A stretch of 64,000 bases of DNA from Enterovibrio norvegicus FF-33 (GTDB lineage Bacteria; Pseudomonadota; Gammaproteobacteria; Enterobacterales; Vibrionaceae), in the NCBI RefSeq assembly GCF_000286835.2, contig NZ_AJYD02000013.1, positions 158,399-222,398 on the forward strand. The letters run 5' to 3'. This document shows positions 19,033 through 28,665 of the stretch, in pieces. The position numbers were made by a program, and so were the translations under genes. A model generated the notes under the pieces. The model saw only the letters and a list, made by a program, of their open reading frames with translations, was not told the origin of the DNA and did no database searches. Numbering within the stretch: position 1 is the first letter of the stretch; every line of letters starts with the position of its first letter.

Positions 19033-20700
19033 TTACTTGGTAACGCGCTTGTATTTCATGCGATGAGGTTGGGCCGCTTGTGCGCCCAAGGTTTGCTTCA
19101 GCCACTCGCTGTATTCGTTGTAGTTACCTTCAAAGAAGTTAACTTTACCTTCGTCACGGTAATCCAGAATGTGGGTCGCGATGCGGTCAAGGAACCAACG
19201 GTCATGCGAGATAACCATGGCACAGCCTGGGAATTCTAGCAGCGCCTCTTCCAATGCACGTAGGGTTTCTACGTCCAAGTCATTGGTTGGTTCATCCAGC
19301 AGCAATACGTTACCGCCTGATTTTAGCAGTTTCGCAAGGTGCACACGGTTACGCTCACCGCCCGACAAATCGCCGATGCGTTTTTGCTGATCGCTGCCTT
19401 TGAAGTTAAAGCGCGAGCAGTAAGCACGTGCAGGAAGTTCAAAGTTGTGGATACGGATGATTTCCGCACCTTCAGAGATCTCTTGGTAAACCGTGTTGGT
19501 GTCCGTCATGCTGTCACGGAACTGCTCAACCGATGCCAATTGAACGGTTTCACCCAGTTCAATGGTGCCGCTGTCAGGCTGCTCTGTGCCGCTCAACATT
19601 TTGAACAACGTCGATTTACCGGCGCCGTTCGCACCGATGATGCCGACGATGGCACCTTTAGGTACGCTGAACGACAGATCATCAATCAGAACGCGATCAC
19701 CAAACGATTTGGTCAGGTTGTTGATCTCGATGACTTTGTCACCCAAACGTAAACCTGGTGGAATGAACAGCTCGTTGGTTTCGTTACGACGTTGGTGTTC
19801 GGTGTTGTTTAGCTCTTCAAAGCGCGCCATACGTGCTTTAGATTTCGCCTGACGACCTTTAGGATTTTGACGAACCCACTCAAGCTCTTTCTCAATGGTC
19901 TTTTGACGGGCACTTTCCTGCGACGACTCTTGTTGGAGACGCGCATCTTTTTGCTCAAGCCAAGAGGTGTAGTTACCTTCCCATGGAATACCTTCACCAC
20001 GGTCAAGTTCTAGAATCCAGCCTGCTGCATTGTCCAAGAAGTAACGGTCGTGCGTGATGGCCACAACGGTGCCGTTGTAATCCACCAAGAAACGCTCCAG
20101 CCAGCCCACAGATTCTGCATCCAAGTGGTTGGTTGGTTCGTCGAGAAGCAGCATGTCAGGTTTTTCAAGCAATAGACGACAGATAGCGACACGGCGACGC
20201 TCACCACCAGACAGATGCTTAATTTTCGCATCCCATTCCGGCAGACGAAGGGCGTCAGCAGCACGCTCAAGGGCATTATCAAGGTTGTGACCGTCTTTTG
20301 CTTGGATCAGCGCTTCAAGATCGCCTTGTTCTTTTGCCAGTGCATCGAAGTCGGCATCGGGTTCAGCGTAAGCCGCATAAACCGCGTCAAGACGAGACAG
20401 TGCGCCAGCCACATCCGCGACCGCTTCTTCCACAGTTTCACGTACGGTTTTATCTTCGTCCAGTTTCGGTTCCTGTGGCAGGTAACCCACTTTGATGCCT
20501 TGTTGGGCACGTGCTTCACCTTCGATATCGGTATCGATACCCGCCATGATGCGAAGAAGGGTAGATTTACCTGAGCCATTCAGACCCAATACGCCAATTT
20601 TGGCGCCAGGGAAAAAGCACAGGGAGATGTCTTTCAGGATCTGACGCTTCGGTGGCACGATTTTGCCAACGCGCGACATGGTATAAACGTACTCAGCCAT
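19033..20700 (-). CDS. ettA: energy-dependent translational throttle protein EttA
   Basis: EttA is an ABC-F ATPase that binds the ribosomal E site and gates entry into elongation according to energy charge. The 555-residue protein has two ABC domains with no membrane segments. Walker A motifs are GLNGSGKST and GANGAGKST, and both domains have LSGGE signatures and LLLDEPTN Walker B motifs. The linker between domains and an arm insertion in the first domain are present. It is about the E. coli length (555). Confidence 0.97.
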   Translation of the reverse strand: MAEYVYTMSRVGKIVPPKRQILKDISLCFFPGAKIGVLGLNGSGKSTLLRIMAGIDTDIEGEARAQQGIKVGYLPQEPKLDEDKTVRETVEEAVADVAGALSRLDAVYAAYAEPDADFDALAKEQGDLEALIQAKDGHNLDNALERAADALRLPEWDAKIKHLSGGERRRVAICRLLLEKPDMLLLDEPTNHLDAESVGWLERFLVDYNGTVVAITHDRYFLDNAAGWILELDRGEGIPWEGNYTSWLEQKDARLQQESSQESARQKTIEKELEWVRQNPKGRQAKSKARMARFEELNNTEHQRRNETNELFIPPGLRLGDKVIEINNLTKSFGDRVLIDDLSFSVPKGAIVGIIGANGAGKSTLFKMLSGTEQPDSGTIELGETVQLASVEQFRDSMTDTNTVYQEISEGAEIIRIHNFELPARAYCSRFNFKGSDQQKRIGDLSGGERNRVHLAKLLKSGGNVLLLDEPTNDLDVETLRALEEALLEFPGCAMVISHDRWFLDRIATHILDYRDEGKVNFFEGNYNEYSEWLKQTLGAQAAQPHRMKYKRVTK

Positions 20701-21062
20701 TTCTGCTCGCGTTCTCTTGTCACATAAAAGGGATATTCTAACTGGTATAGCCGATTATTGTAACAGCCATACCGCAAAGCGATGGTGTCGGGAACCAATC
20801 GTTGATTTTGATAACAAACAATAAGACGGTGTTTTAATCAGACGTAGATGAAGAGTGACGTGCGCAACATTCATGCACCGCAACGCTGATAAGCACAGAT
20901 CAACATCCCGTTTTGACATTACGACGCATTCAGCAACAGTTATTTTGCGGCATATATCAAATGAGTTTGGTATATAGACCAGTCGTACACCGTAAAATCC
21001 GTCCGGCTAGGCGGATAGGGTATAAGCTATAAAATCAGGCGCGCCTTGGAGATGCATTCAAT
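20701..21062. promoter_or_regulatory. divergent intergenic region between ettA and slt
   Basis: This 362-bp region separates divergent genes and must hold both promoters. I see no gene, repeat or clear operator. An AT-rich GTATATAGACC stretch near 20970-20980 could belong to a promoter, but I cannot assign it. Confidence 0.35.
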
Positions 21063-23033
21063 ATGCTATCGATAGAAAAATCAATAATTACAAAAACCTA
21101 TAATAATTTAGCGAAAGACGTTTTGCGATCAGCGCGTTTTGGGTTTATTGCGTTACTCGGGGTGTCACTTCCAGCGCAAGCGCTAAGTTTAGAAGAGCAA
21201 CGCACACGCTATGAAAAAGCCATTGCGGCGATTGAACGCAATGATATGGCGACATTTTCGACACTCAAATCAGGTCTTAACGGTTATCCGCTTTATCCTT
21301 ATCTCGATTATCGCGAATTCATGCGTGAATTGAGTTCAGCGAAGGAGCAAGAAGTTGAAGCGTTCGTTGGTCGATATGACGAATTGCCGTTCACGAATAC
21401 CGTGCGTGCTCGCTATTTGAATGTATTGGCATCGAGAGGTAAGTGGTCAGAATTGCTGGCTTTTCAAACGACAGTGCCTCGTGGCGAAAGCCATCAGTGT
21501 CAGTACTATTATGCCCATAGCCAAGCGGGAGACAAAGCGTTGGCACTTTCCGGAGCCAAGTCGCTGTATTTGTCCGGCTCATCGGTTGACCGTGCGTGCG
21601 ACAAGCTTTTTGAAGATTTACAGGATAAAGGCAAACTCAACAATGCTTTGGTGTTAGATCGCATGTTGTTGACGTTTGACAACCGAAATAAAACGCTGCT
21701 CAAGTATTTGGGAAAGCAACTGACAGGTAACGCCGCGGCAAGTGGTCAGCAAATTATTGCGCTTTATGACAAGCCTCAAGGTGTCGCGGAGTTTGCGAAA
21801 AAAAGCAAAGTTACGCCGTTTAATCAGCGTTTAACTCGTCTTTCTTTTGAGCGCTTAGCGCGCATCAATGCCAAAGACGCTGTGGCGCAGTTTACTCGTG
21901 TGGTGGATGGACAACATTACAAAAAGAACGAGCGGCAAGAGATGGCAGATTTTCTCGCCAGCCGTTTGATGTCGACAGATGACGATACGCTCGCGAAATG
22001 GCGTGACAAATGGCTTAAGCAGTCTACAAACCCATCGTTGTTGGAACGTCGTATTCGCGTCAGTTTAGTGAAGGGCGATTGGAAAAACGTCGAGCGTTGG
22101 CTAAATGTTCTGCCAGAAAAAGAGGCCAAGAAACTGAAATGGCGATACTGGCATGCTCGCATCGAGCAGGAAAAAGGCAACAAGGCGCAAGCCGAAAAAC
22201 TGTTTGCTGACATGATTGGCGAGCGCAACTTTTACAGCGTTGCAGCAGCCATGCACCTCGACAAGCCGATTGATATTCCTTTCCAGACAACCTCGCTGAA
22301 TATTGAGTCGATTAAACCGTTTCGCGCGGCGTTAGATCGTGTCGGCGAGCTGCTAGTGCTCGACAAGGTGGTAGCCGCTAAACGCGAATGGCAATATCTG
22401 CTTAGACGCGCCGATCTAGAGCAAAAAGCCATGCTGGCCGCCTTTGCTTCTGAGAGTAAGTGGTATCACCTTTCTGTGCAGGCAACCATTGCTGGCAAGT
22501 TGTGGGGACACCTTGAATATCGCTTCCCTGTGGCTCATCGCTGGTGGTTTGAGTTTTTCAGTAAAGAGCGTGAGGTTCCGTTGACGACATTGCTTGCATT
22601 GTCGCGTCAGGAAAGTGCGTTTTACACCAATGCGGTATCGCCCGTTGGTGCACGAGGTCTGATGCAACTCATGCCAGCCACGGCTAAAGAAACCTCGCAA
22701 AAGCTGGGCTTTCGTTACCTTGGCAAAAGCACATTGAGCGATCCAGGAATTAATATCCGTCTTGGCAGTGGGTACCTTCGCATGTTGCTCGACAGGTTTG
22801 ACGAAAACCGCATTTTGGCATTTGCTGCGTACAACGCCGGGCCACACCGTGTTTCGCGTTGGTTGGATAAATCCGATGGCAATCTCGACGCCATTGCGTT
22901 TATCGAAGCCATCCCTTTCAACGAAACCCGTGGATATGTGCAGAACGTGCTGATGTACGACATTTACTATCGTAAGTTACTTGGGAAGCAGATACAGTTT
23001 TTGCATGAAAGTGAACAGAGTCGACGCTATTAG
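21063..23033 (+). CDS. slt: soluble lytic murein transglycosylase
   Basis: Slt70-type periplasmic enzyme that cleaves the MurNAc-GlcNAc bond to form 1,6-anhydromuropeptides. The 656-residue protein has a hydrophobic N-terminal signal segment ending near LPAQA, a long alpha-helical superhelical U/L domain, and a C-terminal lysozyme-like domain. Catalytic Glu is in ALSRQESAFY, followed by SPVGARGLMQLMPATA and AYNAGPHRVSRWL. Length matches E. coli Slt (645). trpR lies 82 nt downstream, the same arrangement as in enterobacteria. Confidence 0.95.
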   Translation: MLSIEKSIITKTYNNLAKDVLRSARFGFIALLGVSLPAQALSLEEQRTRYEKAIAAIERNDMATFSTLKSGLNGYPLYPYLDYREFMRELSSAKEQEVEAFVGRYDELPFTNTVRARYLNVLASRGKWSELLAFQTTVPRGESHQCQYYYAHSQAGDKALALSGAKSLYLSGSSVDRACDKLFEDLQDKGKLNNALVLDRMLLTFDNRNKTLLKYLGKQLTGNAAASGQQIIALYDKPQGVAEFAKKSKVTPFNQRLTRLSFERLARINAKDAVAQFTRVVDGQHYKKNERQEMADFLASRLMSTDDDTLAKWRDKWLKQSTNPSLLERRIRVSLVKGDWKNVERWLNVLPEKEAKKLKWRYWHARIEQEKGNKAQAEKLFADMIGERNFYSVAAAMHLDKPIDIPFQTTSLNIESIKPFRAALDRVGELLVLDKVVAAKREWQYLLRRADLEQKAMLAAFASESKWYHLSVQATIAGKLWGHLEYRFPVAHRWWFEFFSKEREVPLTTLLALSRQESAFYTNAVSPVGARGLMQLMPATAKETSQKLGFRYLGKSTLSDPGINIRLGSGYLRMLLDRFDENRILAFAAYNAGPHRVSRWLDKSDGNLDAIAFIEAIPFNETRGYVQNVLMYDIYYRKLLGKQIQFLHESEQSRRY

Positions 23034-23115
23034 TCGTGTTAGGTAACAGTATGATTGAGCCAAACTCTGGCTGTGCGTAAACTACGCCAGAGTATTCTCT
23101 TCCTGTGAGGCTAGT

Positions 23116-23409
23116 ATGCAAGACACGCCCGAGTATTCAGACTGGCAAGATGTGCTGGATTTGATTCACAGAGCAATAGATTCAGGGCATGAAGCGGAGC
23201 TTCTTAAAATGCTGCTGACACAAGATGAACGCACCGCGTTGATTGCGCGCGTGAATATTGTCAATGAGCTGCTAAAAGGTGAAATTAGCCAACGCCAGCT
23301 AAGCCAGATGCTGGGTGTAGGCATTGCCACCATTACCCGCGGTTCAAATGAGCTTAAACAACTTGATGACAGCCAGAAGGCGTGGCTGGGGAAAGTGTTA
23401 GAAAAATAG
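23116..23409 (+). CDS. trpR: trp operon repressor
   Basis: TrpR is a small helical homodimer that binds trp operators when loaded with L-tryptophan. The 97-residue product has the conserved LLTQDERTALIARVNIV segment and the helix-turn-helix ISQRQLSQMLGVGIATITRGS. ATG at 23116 follows a GTGAGG site. The gene sits immediately after slt as in E. coli and ends in a strong terminator. Confidence 0.95.
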   Translation: MQDTPEYSDWQDVLDLIHRAIDSGHEAELLKMLLTQDERTALIARVNIVNELLKGEISQRQLSQMLGVGIATITRGSNELKQLDDSQKAWLGKVLEK

Positions 23410-23431
23410 GACCGTAAGGTCCTATTTTTTT
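23404..23431 (+). terminator. trpR terminator, possibly bidirectional
   Basis: AATAGGACC and GGTCCTATT form a perfect 9-bp stem with a GTAA loop followed by T residues. It lies between convergent trpR and yjjX. Confidence 0.88.
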
Positions 23432-23459
23432 GCGCGAACGTTTTTGGCATCTGCCAATG

Positions 23460-24011
23460 CTAGCCGTGGTTTTGTGGCGAGTTATTTTTATCTAATGGCG
23501 GAAACAAGTTCGGATGCATAAACGGGATCAACGCCAGAATAAGTGCTTGGTGATAGACCGAGCTGCGGGTGAGTAAGTGCCCTGTTAACATGCCAATCGC
23601 TCCGCCTTTTTGCTTTACGTTTTCTTCATTGAACATTTCGTCCATCACATCGCCTAGCTCTTTGCCTGTTTCCAGCGCTTTGAGCGCCTGTGGCGGCAAT
23701 GGCACAGAGGCTGAGCGCGACTCACCGGTACGATCGGATGATTCAATGACCATCCACGCAAAGGTAAATGGGTTATCCAGCCCCGCTTCAACGCCCACGT
23801 AGAAATTACCGTCAATCACCTTCTTTGCGTTGTGAACGCGATTTCTTGCGCCTGCTAGGGTCTCTTCGCTCGTCATGGGTTGATCGGCCACATCACTGGA
23901 AACAGAGATGCCTTCAAATGTCATGTCGTTATCGGGGAATACACTGCGAAATGCCGTTTCTACTGCGGCAATTTTGGCAGGGTTGAGCGAGGTGACGATC
24001 ACTTTTGTCAT
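23460..24011 (-). CDS. yjjX: inosine/xanthosine triphosphatase YjjX
   Basis: YjjX hydrolyses non-canonical purine nucleotides such as ITP and XTP, protecting nucleic acids. The 183-residue protein begins TKVIVTSLNPAKIAAV, the nucleotide-binding opening of this fold, and has PMTSEETLAGARNR and YVGVEAGLDN in the expected positions, then GAIGMLTGHLLTRSSVYHQA. The last ~15 residues are polar and variable. Convergent with trpR. Confidence 0.93.
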   Translation of the reverse strand: MTKVIVTSLNPAKIAAVETAFRSVFPDNDMTFEGISVSSDVADQPMTSEETLAGARNRVHNAKKVIDGNFYVGVEAGLDNPFTFAWMVIESSDRTGESRSASVPLPPQALKALETGKELGDVMDEMFNEENVKQKGGAIGMLTGHLLTRSSVYHQALILALIPFMHPNLFPPLDKNNSPQNHG

Positions 24012-24028
24012 GGTGCTAATTTCCTGAA

Positions 24029-24889
24029 CTAAGGCGTTTGTTTTGATTTTTTGTTCGAACGGGATTTGTTTGATCCTGATGCGCTAAACAACCGAAAGGG
24101 CAGTGCTAATAAGCCGCTTAACCAGACGACGTGCCGCTCCTCACGCTGCGTTTTGATACCGATGGTCATGCCGTAATGGCCTTCATCAGGCTGGGCGCGA
24201 TAAGTGCGGAATAATCTGTCCCAAATCGCAAGATTAAACCCAAAGTTTGAATCACTTTCATAGCGATGAATAGAGTGATGGACGCGGTGCATATCCGGTG
24301 TAACAACCAACACGCGCAGCCCGCGATCGATAGCGGGTGGGATGGCGACATTGCTGTGATTAAACAGTGCCATACCGCTAAGTATCACTTCAAATAAAAT
24401 AACTGCGACCACAGGCGCGCCAAGCAAGGCAATGGCGGCAATCTTAATCACCATCGACAGTAAAATTTCGAGAGGGTGGAAACGCGCACCCGAGGTGACA
24501 TCGAGATCTTTATCGGCATGATGAACGGCGTGCAAACGCCAAAGCAGGGGGATTTGATGAAACAGTCGGTGTTGCAGCCAGATGATACCATCCAGAGCGA
24601 TGATACAAACCAACACGGATACCCATAGTGGGGTGCTCACTAGATTAAACAAGCCAATGCCTTGGTCAGCGGTCCATGCAGCAAAGCCTGCCGCTGCCAG
24701 CGGGAAGATGGCACGAAGCACGAAAGTGTTGAGGATCATCAGAGAGATATTATTAAGCCAGCGCTTGGCTTTGCTCACCGTAAGAAGGCGCTTAGGAAAA
24801 AGCCATTCGGCGAGCCCCATTGCCGCAAAAATAGAGAAAAAGGTGAGCAGTCGAAAGGCCATTTCCTGCGACTCAATAAATGTCAGCAC
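24029..24889 (-). CDS. fatty acid hydroxylase/sterol desaturase superfamily membrane protein
   Basis: A 286-residue integral membrane di-iron protein of the fatty acid hydroxylase superfamily. Histidine boxes are visible: HRLFH, HAVHH and, nearer the C-terminus, HRVHHSIHR. Four or more hydrophobic segments lie around residues 10-30, 45-70, 80-100 and 150-175. The C-terminus is a basic Ser/Lys-rich tail. Substrate cannot be told from sequence; bacterial members act on fatty acids, carotenoids or sterol-like lipids. A second in-frame Met (MAFRLL) is nine codons downstream and could be the start. Confidence 0.88.
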   Translation of the reverse strand: MLTFIESQEMAFRLLTFFSIFAAMGLAEWLFPKRLLTVSKAKRWLNNISLMILNTFVLRAIFPLAAAGFAAWTADQGIGLFNLVSTPLWVSVLVCIIALDGIIWLQHRLFHQIPLLWRLHAVHHADKDLDVTSGARFHPLEILLSMVIKIAAIALLGAPVVAVILFEVILSGMALFNHSNVAIPPAIDRGLRVLVVTPDMHRVHHSIHRYESDSNFGFNLAIWDRLFRTYRAQPDEGHYGMTIGIKTQREERHVVWLSGLLALPFRLFSASGSNKSRSNKKSKQTP

Positions 24890-25013
24890 GCGCGCTCCTG
24901 CGATGAATGACGGGTTGTTAGCTTATCATACAATACGGATCTGAATGACGATCAGCGCAATGCGCTATCATGCAATTACCCCACACATGCTATTACCCCA
25001 CAAAAATAACTGC

Positions 25014-25052
25014 TCACGAAAAGAAAGCGCCTAACAGAGGGAGTGCTAGGCG
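25014..25052 (-). terminator. probable terminator of the spondin gene pair
   Basis: On the minus strand a 7-bp stem (GCGCCTA / TAGGCGC) with a 12-nt loop is followed by TTTCTTTTC. Confidence 0.55.
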
Positions 25053-25087
25053 CAAAGTACATGTTGAGAATAACGCCGCGAAGCGAG

Positions 25088-25750
25088 TTACCAAACACGT
25101 TTAATGGTGATTTTCGCGCCGGGGTTAAGGAAACGATGACGATAGCTCAGCGCGGAAGAAGAAAGCCCTTCATCTTGCGACAGTACGCCAGGGTGAATAC
25201 GAATACGGTTCGCATCATCACGATCGGCATTGAAGCCTTCACCACCTGCCGCTGGGCCTGGAACCGAACCTTGAGATTCACTGTTAGCCTCTGTGCCCGC
25301 ATCCCACACGGGTAAGGTGATAGTCATGCTTTGACCGGGTTTTAGTTTGCGTAAATCAATGCCTGATTGCGCAACCAACGCATCATTAGTATTCACGAGC
25401 ATGGAAGCCACAGAGAGAAAACGCGTTTTTTGGTTACCCAGTTGCAAGGTAAAGGTTTCCGATGCGCCGGGACCAAGTGGTGCTTTCCCTGACACGGCAT
25501 CTTCAACGGAACGTTGCTTCTTGTAAGTCAGAACGTCGCTGTTATCGCCACTTTCGGCGAGTTTTTCTAATGCAACACTCACCGGTTGCCCAACTTCAAA
25601 TAGATCGAAGTTTTTACGATGCGTTACCAGCGTCACTGGTGACATAGGTTGCGCATCAGTCAGATTTTCCACCGTAACGGTGTACTCTTTTTGCAAGGGA
25701 CAACCCGCCAATAATAGCGCAGTGATCCCAACGAGAGATAAGCGAAACAT
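25088..25750 (-). CDS. spondin-domain lipoprotein
   Basis: A 220-residue predicted lipoprotein. The ATG at 25750 has GGGAGG 7 nt upstream and opens a signal peptide ending in the lipobox LLAGC, so the mature protein would start with Cys16. The rest resembles the spondin N-terminal domain (Spond_N) found in marine bacterial secreted proteins: LTDAQPMSPV near the N-terminus, a central LNPG/ILAPGE-like loop, and WDAGTEANSE near residue 165. It is paralogous to the gene just upstream, which starts the pair 13 nt before it. Function in bacteria is unknown; in animals the fold mediates matrix adhesion. Confidence 0.8.
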   Translation of the reverse strand: MFRLSLVGITALLLAGCPLQKEYTVTVENLTDAQPMSPVTLVTHRKNFDLFEVGQPVSVALEKLAESGDNSDVLTYKKQRSVEDAVSGKAPLGPGASETFTLQLGNQKTRFLSVASMLVNTNDALVAQSGIDLRKLKPGQSMTITLPVWDAGTEANSESQGSVPGPAAGGEGFNADRDDANRIRIHPGVLSQDEGLSSSALSYRHRFLNPGAKITIKRVW

Positions 25751-25763
25751 AGTACGCCCTCCC

Positions 25764-26426
25764 TTAATAAACCGTGACGGTGATGATGGCAACCGGATTC
25801 AACCAACGGTGTTTGGTGCTATCAAAATCACTGATACCGCCTGTGGCGTTGGTGTCGCCAAGATTCCCAGGGTGAATATGAACCGCTTGATTTGCAACGT
25901 CACTGTCAACGCCCGTGCCGCCCGTGCCAAATGTTAAGAAAGGAGGGTTGGGAACACTGGCGGCCAGTTCATCATTTGCTTCTGTGCCAGCATCATAGCC
26001 ATTAGCGTTAATGACATAGGTGCCTCTCTTCTTCGGTATTTTCCAGCTGTCGACGCCGATGAATGCATCGTTTGAAGGGAGCAACATAGCGGCAATAGAA
26101 AGCACGTCGCCGTGTTGAGTATAAAGACGCGTAGAGGCCGTTTCGCCTGGGGCTAGAATGCCTTCTGCAGGGTTAGCGCTAACGGCTGCGCCTACGCTCA
26201 GTGCGAGGTCCTCTAATCCGCTGATATCGCCACCCTCTGCCATGGCTTCAACAGCCTCAGATGCGGGTGTGCCCGTTTGGAAGAGATTAGCGTCATCCGA
26301 GTGTGCAGCAACGATTAAAGGGGTGAAATAGACGCCGTCGGTAGCGTTGGTGATGCTCACATCGATATTTGCGGCTTGTGCGGAAAACGCAGCGCCCATC
26401 GCGATGGCTAAGAGTAATGGTTTCAT
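25764..26426 (-). CDS. secreted spondin-domain protein
   Basis: A 220-residue secreted protein with a standard Sec signal peptide (MKPLLLAIAMGAAFSAQA). It shares with its neighbour the order NATDGVYFTPL, a PGETAS loop, AAMLLPSNDAF, YDAGTEANDE and a C-terminal RWLNPVAIITVTVY. The ATG at 26426 is chosen because the signal peptide begins there and a GGAG site precedes it; six upstream in-frame codons look non-coding. The two genes form an operon and probably arose by duplication, one product free and one lipid-anchored. Function unknown. Confidence 0.82.
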   Translation of the reverse strand: MKPLLLAIAMGAAFSAQAANIDVSITNATDGVYFTPLIVAAHSDDANLFQTGTPASEAVEAMAEGGDISGLEDLALSVGAAVSANPAEGILAPGETASTRLYTQHGDVLSIAAMLLPSNDAFIGVDSWKIPKKRGTYVINANGYDAGTEANDELAASVPNPPFLTFGTGGTGVDSDVANQAVHIHPGNLGDTNATGGISDFDSTKHRWLNPVAIITVTVY

Positions 26427-26635
26427 GTTTCGCTCCATGTGCAATTGAAAGACTCAAGAATGCGTTGAGACTTTCAAAGCATGGCGCGGAAAAGTGGCGA
26501 AACGGTCTCGAATTTATTGCGAAACTCTCACAGAGTTATGTCAATTTATTCGTGAGGTTAATCGGGTGCATTGTTGTTTCGCTTTAGCTTCGGCAACCCT
26601 GTGTTATTGGGCGGCAATTTCGTTCTTATCACTCA

Positions 26636-28285
26636 TTAGGCGTGATTCTTTTTATTTGCATCCAACTCTACATGAGTCACCACACGGTTACGGCCTTTTT
26701 CTTTGGCCATATACAAAGACGAATCTGCCGCTTCAATAATTGACTCAATTGAATCAAATTCTGGGAAGGTCGCGACACCTGCACTCAAAGTGGCGTAAAA
26801 GGTGTCCGGACCATTGGAGAACGGCGTCTTTGCAAAGGTGATCCGAAACTCGTCAATCAGTCGAAGGGCGATATCTGCAGGTGTGTCCGGTAAAATGAGC
26901 GCAAACTCTTCCCCCCCGTAGCGGGCACAGGTATCGGTTTTTCGGAATCGATAATTGAGCAGACGGGCGACGCCTTTGATGACTTTGTCTCCCACGGGGT
27001 GACCATATCTGTCGTTAACAGACTTAAAGTGATCGATATCTATCATCACAAAACTCAATGGAGATTTGTGACGGCGTGCTCGTGACAATTCGCGGTCGAG
27101 GGCAACTTTGAGGTTCGAGTGATTGAGTAATCCTGTGAGGCTATCCCTGTCCATTAAGGCGCTTAATTGACGGAAGCGTTTAGCGCGAATGGAGACTGCT
27201 TGCGTTAGGTGCAGATCATTGATGGGTTTCGTGAGGAAGTCATCTGCGCCCACTTGCAGCGCTTTCATTTGTAACTTTAAATCGGTTTCACCCGAAAGGT
27301 ACACAATAGGCACATTGGTGTGCGAAGAGTGCTGACGAATCACACTGGCGGCTTCCACGCCCGAGCAATTGGGCATGTACAAATCCATCAGTACCAAATC
27401 GGGACTGAATTCGCCGAGCTCATCGAGCAAATGTTCTGGATCGTCAACAATCAGGGTTTTCATTCCCGCCCCTTGCAGCACAATGGAGTAGTGCTCAGCA
27501 AGTATCTGTTCATCTTCAACGATCAGGACACGGTATTGCGCGTTATGAGTTTCCCAAAGAGAATCCAGTACACTGAGAATATCATCGTATTCAATTGGTT
27601 TATGGAAAAAGGCAAACGCCCCTGCTTTGGCAGCGAGAAGTCTGCTTTTCCAACACTCGGTGCTGCTTAATACCACCAGTGGAATACCGCTATTTTTACG
27701 CCACACCTTGGTGACTTTACTGAGTAGATCACATTCATTGATATCAACAATTAGCACTGACGGCGCTTCTTTACTCAAGGCCTCTTTCAAGTCGTCAGTA
27801 GCGTCGAATGACAGCACGTCATATTCAAGGTATTGAAGTTGTTCGACCATCTCTTGGGTGTTACTGAGATCATCGGCGAGCACATAGACCAGCTGTTTGG
27901 TTCGTCCTTGTTCGTGAAGTAAAGTGACTTCACCGTAGGTGAGATCTTCCGGGCGTTTAGGTTCAATGCGAGCCACATCGTCGATTGTGGCAATGAGCGC
28001 ATCCATGTCGGTATTTGGCCAAGGGTTTTCCTGACCCTCAAGAGAAGGTTTGAGCAAGACTTCGATATCGCGCCCACGTTCCCCTAGATCAACAAACCCT
28101 AGCGTAGTGGCCGTCCCCGCTAATTTATGTGCTTCAAGCACCAATTCGTCGAGTTCGCCGTGGGTCGATGTCTTATTGGTTTGGATCGTTTGCCATAACG
28201 TCGTTATCCTTTCGACGCGTTTACCAATGCCTTTGGCAAATTTGGCTTGTTGTTCCTGAAACTTTTTTAGTTGAGATGGTCTCAT
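26636..28285 (-). CDS. HPt-REC-REC-GGDEF response regulator (diguanylate cyclase)
   Basis: A 549-residue signalling protein with four modules. An N-terminal HPt-like helical domain carries the phospho-accepting His in AHKLAGT (residue 53). A first receiver-like domain (about 130-250) keeps an Asp in LIVDINE and Lys in HKPIEY. A second complete receiver (about 255-375) has VEDE, LVLMDLYMP with the phospho-Asp, and TKPIND. The C-terminal GGDEF domain has GGEEF, an active-site variant found in working diguanylate cyclases, so c-di-GMP synthesis is likely. It overlaps the stand-alone receiver gene by 4 nt and ends the four-gene operon. The HPt suggests it receives phosphate by relay from the upstream kinase (inference). 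Confidence 0.9.
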   Translation of the reverse strand: MRPSQLKKFQEQQAKFAKGIGKRVERITTLWQTIQTNKTSTHGELDELVLEAHKLAGTATTLGFVDLGERGRDIEVLLKPSLEGQENPWPNTDMDALIATIDDVARIEPKRPEDLTYGEVTLLHEQGRTKQLVYVLADDLSNTQEMVEQLQYLEYDVLSFDATDDLKEALSKEAPSVLIVDINECDLLSKVTKVWRKNSGIPLVVLSSTECWKSRLLAAKAGAFAFFHKPIEYDDILSVLDSLWETHNAQYRVLIVEDEQILAEHYSIVLQGAGMKTLIVDDPEHLLDELGEFSPDLVLMDLYMPNCSGVEAASVIRQHSSHTNVPIVYLSGETDLKLQMKALQVGADDFLTKPINDLHLTQAVSIRAKRFRQLSALMDRDSLTGLLNHSNLKVALDRELSRARRHKSPLSFVMIDIDHFKSVNDRYGHPVGDKVIKGVARLLNYRFRKTDTCARYGGEEFALILPDTPADIALRLIDEFRITFAKTPFSNGPDTFYATLSAGVATFPEFDSIESIIEAADSSLYMAKEKGRNRVVTHVELDANKKNHA

Positions 28286-28665
28286 AAGCCTTCCCTTGTC
28301 ATCATGCTTTTGATTTGTTCGGCAAGCATCATTGGATCAAAGGGTTTACTGATAACCCCAATAGCCCCGCAGTCGTGGTAGGCCTTTATCTCGGAAGGCT
28401 GCACTTTTGCAGTCATAAAAATAGCGGGTGTCATCTCCATATGAGGCAGCTTGCGTAAATTTATCAGCGTAGTGGGGCCATCCATATCAGGCATCATCAC
28501 ATCCAGCAGCAGTAAGTCAGGGGAGGAGAGCGCTCCCTTTTCCAACGCTTCTTCACCACAACTGCATACAAGAAGGATGAAATCGTCGCCTTCTAACGCC
28601 ATTTCGGCAACATCGCGAATATCTTCGTCATCTTCTACATATAAAACAGTAATTGGCTTGCTCAT
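28282..28665 (-). CDS. single-domain response regulator
   Basis: A 127-residue CheY-like receiver with no output domain. Acidic pocket residues are in YVEDDEDIRD, the phospho-Asp in LLLLDVMMPDMDG, and the conserved Lys in ISKPFDP. It sits between the kinase and the GGDEF protein, overlapping the first by 1 nt and the second by 4 nt. That placement suggests it shuttles phosphate to the HPt domain next door or competes for it. Confidence 0.92.
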   Translation of the reverse strand: MSKPITVLYVEDDEDIRDVAEMALEGDDFILLVCSCGEEALEKGALSSPDLLLLDVMMPDMDGPTTLINLRKLPHMEMTPAIFMTAKVQPSEIKAYHDCGAIGVISKPFDPMMLAEQIKSMMTREGL

